Positions 21,950 through 25,422 of a stretch of DNA of 25,422 bases are shown here, in pieces. How positions within the stretch are numbered: position 1 is the first letter of the stretch; every line of letters begins with the position of its first letter. Below the pieces are notes generated by a model. It was not told where the DNA came from, made no database searches, and saw only the letters and a program-made list of their open reading frames with translations. The DNA lies in contig CP070840.1 in assembly GCA_020342025.1 (NCBI GenBank), positions 3,751,954-3,777,375 of the forward strand, read 5' to 3'. A program made the position numbers and the translations under genes. The DNA comes from Deltaproteobacteria bacterium. Its GTDB lineage: Bacteria; Desulfobacterota; DSM-4660; Desulfatiglandales; HGW-15.

Positions 21950-23410
21950 ATGGTGGAAAGAACTATCAGGTCAACGCTTATCATATTAGGTCTGCTTGGC
22001 TTGTTGTTGTGGACCGCTTCGTGTGCGGTCAATCCGGTCAGCGGGCAGCGTGAGCTGATGCTGGTCAGTGAGAGCGAGGAGATCCAGCTGGGCGGCCAAA
22101 CGGATGCCGATGTTGTCCGCCAATTTGGCATTTATGATGACCAAGAGCTGAATGCCTATGTGAAAGATCTAGGCCAGCGTATCGGCAAAGTCTCCCATCG
22201 GCCTCAGTTGGGCTATCATGTCAAAGTCCTGGACGTATCCGTGGTCAACGCCTTTGCCGTTCCAGGGGGCTATGTCTATTTTACGCGGGGGATTCTGGCC
22301 ACCCTAAACAGCGAGGCTGAGTTGGCTGGCGTCATGGGCCATGAGATCGGGCACATTACAGCACGTCACTCTGCCCAGCAAATGAGCCGGGCTCAGCTCG
22401 CGCAAGTAGGAATGGCGATGGGTAGTATAGTCTCCCCGGAATTTCGTGCCCTGTCCGAACTGGCAGGCATGGGCGTGCAGATGCTCTTCTTGAAGTTCAG
22501 CAGAGACAATGAGAGACAGGCAGATGATTTGGGTGTAGAATATGCAAGTAAGGTGGGCTACGACTCGTCACAGATGGCCAACTTCTTTGAGACCCTTGAT
22601 AGGATGCAGCCACATGCCGACAGGAGCGGCTTGCCAAGCTGGTTCTCCACGCACCCGAACCCGGAAGACCGTGAAAGGGTGGTGAGGGAGAGATCCAGGG
22701 AATGGCAGCAGAAGTTGGGTCAAAAAGACCCGAAGGTGGGAAGGGACGCGTATCTAAGCCATATCGACGGTCTCGTGTTTGGAGAAGATCCTCGACAGGG
22801 CTACGTGGATGACGGTGTATTTTACCATCCCCAGCTCCGCTTCCAATTTCCTGTCCCGAGGAACTGGAACGTCAATAACACACTTTCGCAGGTTCACATG
22901 GCCTCCAAGCAAAGGGGTGCCGAGATTGTGCTCTCCGTCACTTCCGGAACATCCCCCAGACAGGCAGCCATAAATTTCGCCGAAAAATATCAAGCTAGCG
23001 TTATCAAGTACGATGGCAGAAAAGTGAACGGCCTATCCGCTTATCGACTGATCTCTGACATCAGAGCCCAAGGCGGTATTGTTCGTGATATGTCGTATTT
23101 TATTGCGAAGGACAAGTATATTTACGAATTTCACGGGCGATCTTGGCTCAATTCCTTTGATGGGTATGCGACCCTTTTCGAGAGGACCATGGGCCAATTC
23201 AGGCACCTCACAGACCAAAAGAGGATCCATGTCAAACCTGACCGCATCCGCATAAGCGCCACCAAAAGGGCCGGCACCATGGAAAGTGTCCTCCGTACTC
23301 TGGGCGTTCCGGAGAAAGAACATGAGAATATTGCCCTCCTCAACGGCAAGTCTTTGAAAGAACCTATTCCAGCCAATACCTTGATCAAGGTGGTCCAGAA
23401 GGGGCGGTGA
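21950..23410 (+). CDS. M48 family metalloprotease lipoprotein (BepA/LoiP-like)
   Basis: Zinc endopeptidase of the M48 family anchored as a lipoprotein, likely in the periplasm for outer-membrane protein quality control like BepA. A lipobox signal ends at Cys25 (LLLWTASC-AVNPVSG). The active site is HEIGH at 131-135 with the third ligand Glu188 in NERQADDLGVEYA; NPVSGQRELMLVSESEEIQLG is the usual mature N-terminus. After the protease (to about 260) comes a second domain starting GLVFGEDPRQGY, with LRFQFPVPRNWNV, and a C-terminal part LLNGKSLKEPIPANTLIKVV reminiscent of a LysM-like end. It is 486 aa from the ATG at 21950; the frame is open further upstream but includes the promoter. Ends at a strong terminator. 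Confidence 0.9.
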   Translation: MVERTIRSTLIILGLLGLLLWTASCAVNPVSGQRELMLVSESEEIQLGGQTDADVVRQFGIYDDQELNAYVKDLGQRIGKVSHRPQLGYHVKVLDVSVVNAFAVPGGYVYFTRGILATLNSEAELAGVMGHEIGHITARHSAQQMSRAQLAQVGMAMGSIVSPEFRALSELAGMGVQMLFLKFSRDNERQADDLGVEYASKVGYDSSQMANFFETLDRMQPHADRSGLPSWFSTHPNPEDRERVVRERSREWQQKLGQKDPKVGRDAYLSHIDGLVFGEDPRQGYVDDGVFYHPQLRFQFPVPRNWNVNNTLSQVHMASKQRGAEIVLSVTSGTSPRQAAINFAEKYQASVIKYDGRKVNGLSAYRLISDIRAQGGIVRDMSYFIAKDKYIYEFHGRSWLNSFDGYATLFERTMGQFRHLTDQKRIHVKPDRIRISATKRAGTMESVLRTLGVPEKEHENIALLNGKSLKEPIPANTLIKVVQKGR

Positions 23411-23437
23411 ACAGGAATAGCTGATTCAAATAAGAAA

Positions 23438-23470
23438 GGCAGGGCCGTGATGACCCTGCCTCTTCTTGTT
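23438..23470 (+). terminator. bidirectional terminator after the M48 gene
   Basis: GGCAGGG (23438-23444), 9-base loop, CCCTGCC (23454-23460), followed on plus by TCTTCTTGTTT and on minus by TTTCTTATTT. It separates the convergent M48 and small-protein genes. A diverged copy of the same hairpin is at 25080-25101. Confidence 0.85.
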
Positions 23471-23576
23471 TATGTTTACTGAAGTCTCACTCAGATCTTA
23501 TTCCAGAAACAATCTCCTAAACCCAAATAGATTCTTTTAGACTGACCGCGTGTTCAAGAACGGTCATCCCCTCCAA

Positions 23577-23792
23577 TCAGTGAAAGGGTTTCTCCTCAGT
23601 TGCTCTTACTGCACCCTTTATGGTTTTATGAAATGTGTCCATCAGTTCTTGAAAACCTTCCGGATCCGGTGCAGAGGATTCGAACTTGGAGAGCGCATCA
23701 ACGCACAGCTTGAGCGTCTTGACCAGCTCCGTATTGGTTTTTTCTAAGGTGGCTATATAGTCGAAAACTTTTTCCCTCATTTTGTCGTCCAC
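23577..23792 (-). CDS. small hypothetical helical protein
   Basis: A 71-aa protein not recognised. It is largely helical and charged: MREKVFDYIATLEKTNTELVKTLKLCVDALSKFESS looks like a short coiled-coil, followed by a Pro-containing turn (PDPEGFQ) and a second helix. No membrane segment or signal peptide. The start is GTG at 23792 with AAAGGAGG ten bases upstream; an ATG four codons later is the alternative. It follows the hypothetical gene 23833-24114 by 40 bases and is likely co-transcribed. The unusually good ribosome site and coherent composition support that it is translated. Confidence 0.6.
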   Translation of the reverse strand: MDDKMREKVFDYIATLEKTNTELVKTLKLCVDALSKFESSAPDPEGFQELMDTFHKTIKGAVRATEEKPFH

Positions 23793-23832
23793 GGCTTATT
23801 TGCCTCCTTTCTGAGAGCAATACCCACGCACT

Positions 23833-24114
23833 CTAACTCGGTTTCCGGTCCAGGATGATCCTATCGGGTAAGGGATGCATGTTTTTGGAAATATAGATGG
23901 CGCCAAGTATCTCCTCATTTTTTGTTTCAATCCGGAACCGATGATAATACTTGTTGTCTTCTTGATATCTGAATTCTCCTTTGACCTTTTTGACCTTTTG
24001 ACGTTTTTTAGCTTCTTCCAACCCTCTTTCTTGTGTGCTTTTGCCAAAGATAGTCAACTGAATCCTAGACTTTATGCTTGCCCTCACCGGTTTTTCCTCC
24101 AAGTTTCTGTCCAT
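23833..24114 (-). CDS. small basic hypothetical protein
   Basis: A 93-aa basic protein of unknown function. The middle is Lys/Arg-rich (ERGLEEAKKRQKVKKVKGEF), then alternating residues suggest beta-strands (YYHRFRIETKNEEILGAIYI) and it closes with MHPLPDRIILDRKPS. No known domain recognised; a nucleic-acid-binding role would be a guess from charge. The longer frame opens with TTG at 24135, which lies inside the T-tract of a terminator, so the ATG at 24114 is preferred; its ribosome site is weak. It heads a two-gene minus-strand unit with 23577-23792. Confidence 0.55.
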   Translation of the reverse strand: MDRNLEEKPVRASIKSRIQLTIFGKSTQERGLEEAKKRQKVKKVKGEFRYQEDNKYYHRFRIETKNEEILGAIYISKNMHPLPDRIILDRKPS

Positions 24115-24127
24115 AGAGCGTTCATCC

Positions 24128-24162
24128 AAAAACAAAACCCCGCCTCTCTCAGAGAACTGGGG
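24128..24162 (-). terminator. terminator or attenuator upstream of a small gene
   Basis: On the minus strand CCCC (24162-24159) pairs with GGGG (24141-24138) around AGAGA/TCTCT-type arms, followed by TTTTGTTTTT (24137-24128). It lies 73 bases after the membrane-protein stop and only 14 bases before the ATG at 24114, so it may end one gene or attenuate the next. Confidence 0.5.
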
Positions 24163-24235
24163 CCTGCCGTCTAAAGTCTTGCTTCACTCCATATCGCATT
24201 ATGATAGGTTCGAGAAATAATTTCATCCCGTGCTT

Positions 24236-24559
24236 TCACACAGGCAAATGGCTTTTTTCAAAATGAAAGCCCAACAGGAACCACAGCGCAACAAAAATCA
24301 TGACCCCCAAAGCCGTAAGGATTGCTAACAGCCAGCCCCCTTCTCGCTTTGCTTCCTTGGCCCTTAAAAAGACGAAACCGAAAAAAAGCACAAGCAATGC
24401 GAGAAAGATTGTTCCAAGGAACCCAATTCCAAAACCCATTCCGACCCATTTCGGTCGATATATAAATAGACCAATAACAATAGCCCAACCGATTACTGAG
24501 ACGGCTATTTTACATGCCGAGCTTTTGCGTCGGTCAGCCTTGGCTTTTGGTTTGTTCAC
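24236..24559 (-). CDS. small hypothetical membrane protein
   Basis: A 107-aa integral inner-membrane protein with three hydrophobic segments: about residues 17-35 (IAVSVIGWAIVIGLFIY), 41-66 (GMGFGIGFLGTIFLALLVLFFGFVFL) and 76-97 (LLAILTALGVMIFVALWFLL), separated by a basic loop (RAKEAKREGG). The cytoplasmic N-terminus is basic (NKPKAKADRRKSS). Family not recognised. The start is GTG at 24559 with no obvious Shine-Dalgarno, so it is uncertain. A terminator-like hairpin lies downstream. Confidence 0.55.
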   Translation of the reverse strand: MNKPKAKADRRKSSACKIAVSVIGWAIVIGLFIYRPKWVGMGFGIGFLGTIFLALLVLFFGFVFLRAKEAKREGGWLLAILTALGVMIFVALWFLLGFHFEKSHLPV

Positions 24560-24754
24560 TAAATCTTGTGTTAAAGGGTGTTAGGGACGCGCTGCTCACT
24601 TTGCAGTCCGCAGATGCGTATCCAGCATAGTATGCCGAAATAATATTAATTTCCGCATTTCTAAGGCTCGGGGTTAATAAATACTAATGGATCTTGTTCT
24701 ATTGTCAAGGAGAAATGCACCCCATGTGCAACCAGGTTTAGAGTTGCTTCGGGC

Positions 24755-24791
24755 AATAAAAACCCCTGCTCTCAGCGATTAGCGCAGGGGT
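24755..24791 (-). terminator. Rho-independent terminator, minus strand
   Basis: On the minus strand ACCCCTGC (24791-24784), 14-base loop, GCAGGGGT (24769-24762), followed by TTTTTATT. No confident gene lies immediately upstream, only the short frame 24959-24828. Confidence 0.75.
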
Positions 24792-25073
24792 CTTGTTGCG
24801 GACTTTTGTCACTTGCCCTTTTAGCAATTAGATGTGGTGGTTCATCGTCCGAATCAAGGTGTTTCTTCCATAATTTTTCCCATAACGTGCCATCTCGCCA
24901 AATTGCACAATGCATCTGCTAATATTGCCTTTTTCGTGATGGTCTGGAGGCTCGATCAATAGCCGTTAGTGTTACTCGACCAAGATTCCAGTTTGCTTAT
25001 CGTAGTCTGTACTTTTGAGTGGAGCTGAAAACGATCGCTTACTAATAGTATCATTAACTTTGGAATCTCAGAG

Positions 25074-25101
25074 AAAAAAGCAGGGCCGTGATGACCTTGC
25101 C
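25074..25101 (-). terminator. terminator of the gene at the window's right edge
   Basis: On the minus strand GGCAAGG (25101-25095), 9-base loop, CCCTGC (25085-25080), then TTTTTT. It lies about 95 bases after the stop at 25196 and shares 16 identical bases with the terminator at 23438. Confidence 0.65.
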
Positions 25102-25195
25102 TATTGGGGGGAAAGAGTGATGGTTTTGGTGGGTGTATTTGACTATTTCCGTCTAAACTCTCTACTCAAGCCTCAAAAGACTTCATCTGAGCTTC

Positions 25196-25422
25196 TTATA
25201 AGCTATAGTTTTGCATGAACAACCTTAATTGAAACCTCTGCTCGTAGCTCAGTTTCCCAAATTGAACACCCCGTTTCCTCATTTTGTTGGCTGTCTTGAA
25301 ATCCCATACACCCCTAATTGGGAGCCTTTTTATTTTAAAGTTATCACTGGGTGCTAATATCTCTAGCTCATATGATTCTTTCCACAACTTTTCTTCGCCC
25401 TGGTACGTAAACGCAAGCCCGC
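25196..25422 (-). CDS. hypothetical protein, C-terminal part (runs off window)
   Basis: Minus-strand frame open through the window's right edge, so only the last 75 residues are visible. It reads FTYQGEEKLWKESYELEI, APSDNFKIKRLPIRGVWDFK, TANKMRKRGVQFGKLSYEQ and RFQLRLFMQNYSL. It is basic and mixed in composition, with no membrane segment and no domain that I recognise. A TTG inside the frame at 25387 could in principle be a start, but continuity to the edge and a terminator 95 bases downstream suggest a longer gene. Confidence 0.5.
   Translation of the reverse strand, partial: GLAFTYQGEEKLWKESYELEILAPSDNFKIKRLPIRGVWDFKTANKMRKRGVQFGKLSYEQRFQLRLFMQNYSL

Larger units (their letters stand above)
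24560..25195. other. intergenic region with two minus-strand terminators
   Basis: More than 600 bases without a clear gene. It contains two hairpin terminators on the minus strand (24755-24791 and 25074-25101). Between them a short minus-strand frame (24959-24828, about 43 codons from TTG) ends 37 bases before the first terminator and contains VQFGEMARYGKNYGRN, loosely like the VQFGKLSYEQRFQ end of the next gene; it has no good ribosome site. On the plus strand a 32-codon frame at about 25120 follows GGGGGGAAAG but has no other support. Confidence 0.35.

Noticed and set aside
23676..23685. GGATTCGAAC, which on the minus strand looks like a tRNA T-loop (GTTCGAATCC)
   Set aside because: The flanking five bases do not form a T-stem and no acceptor or anticodon arm can be built; it lies inside the small ORF 23577-23792.

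Overview
The window looks like a chromosomal segment of an anaerobic Gram-negative bacterium, most likely a member of Desulfobacterota (the former Deltaproteobacteria). The basis is outer-membrane barrels with C-terminal aromatic residues, a DegP protease, an M48 lipoprotein, many TTG/GTG starts behind strong AGGAGG sites, and an oxygen-sensitive 2-hydroxyacyl-CoA dehydratase/benzoyl-CoA reductase type system. The lineage is inferred, not proven. No rRNA, tRNA, CRISPR array or complete insertion sequence was found.

Layout. 1-2319: two outer-membrane barrel proteins (OprB-like porin, OmpW-like barrel) separated by a 203-bp transposon-like repeat. 2320-2830: no protein gene, but six consecutive hairpins with a good minus-strand promoter, a candidate structured RNA. 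2831-8150: housekeeping and accessory singletons (esterase, FemAB/GNAT-like acyltransferase, TraB/GumN protein, a TPR plus PilZ-like pair, HIT hydrolase, RatA/COQ10 protein). 8151-8446: an unexplained GC-rich stretch downstream of infA. 8447-9524: infA and a metallo-beta-lactamase-fold hydrolase. 9639-14600: a minus-strand operon with a complete polar amino-acid ABC importer (permease, ATPase, binding protein, second permease) followed by a MATE exporter, driven by a strong sigma70-type promoter. 14757-16202: DegP/HtrA. 16385-16622: a second copy of the transposon-like repeat.

16650-20605: a minus-strand operon with a near-consensus promoter encoding two 2-hydroxyacyl-CoA dehydratase/benzoyl-CoA reductase family subunits, one HgdC-type ATP-dependent activase, and an Mth938-like gene broken by a single in-frame TGA. 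The activase would use ATP to push electrons into the iron-sulfur dehydratase pair; the substrate cannot be read from the sequence. 20807-23470: divergently, an orphan ParA-family ATPase under a perfect TTGACA-17-TATAAT promoter, then an M48 lipoprotein protease with its own promoter and a bidirectional terminator. 23577-25422: small hypothetical proteins on the minus strand and the 3' end of a gene that leaves the window.

The most noteworthy items are the hairpin-array RNA candidate (2422-2727), the paired repeats that each carry a different nested palindromic insert (one folding as a gapless three-way junction), the nonsense-mutated Mth938 gene at the tail of the dehydratase operon, and the single-activase dehydratase set itself.
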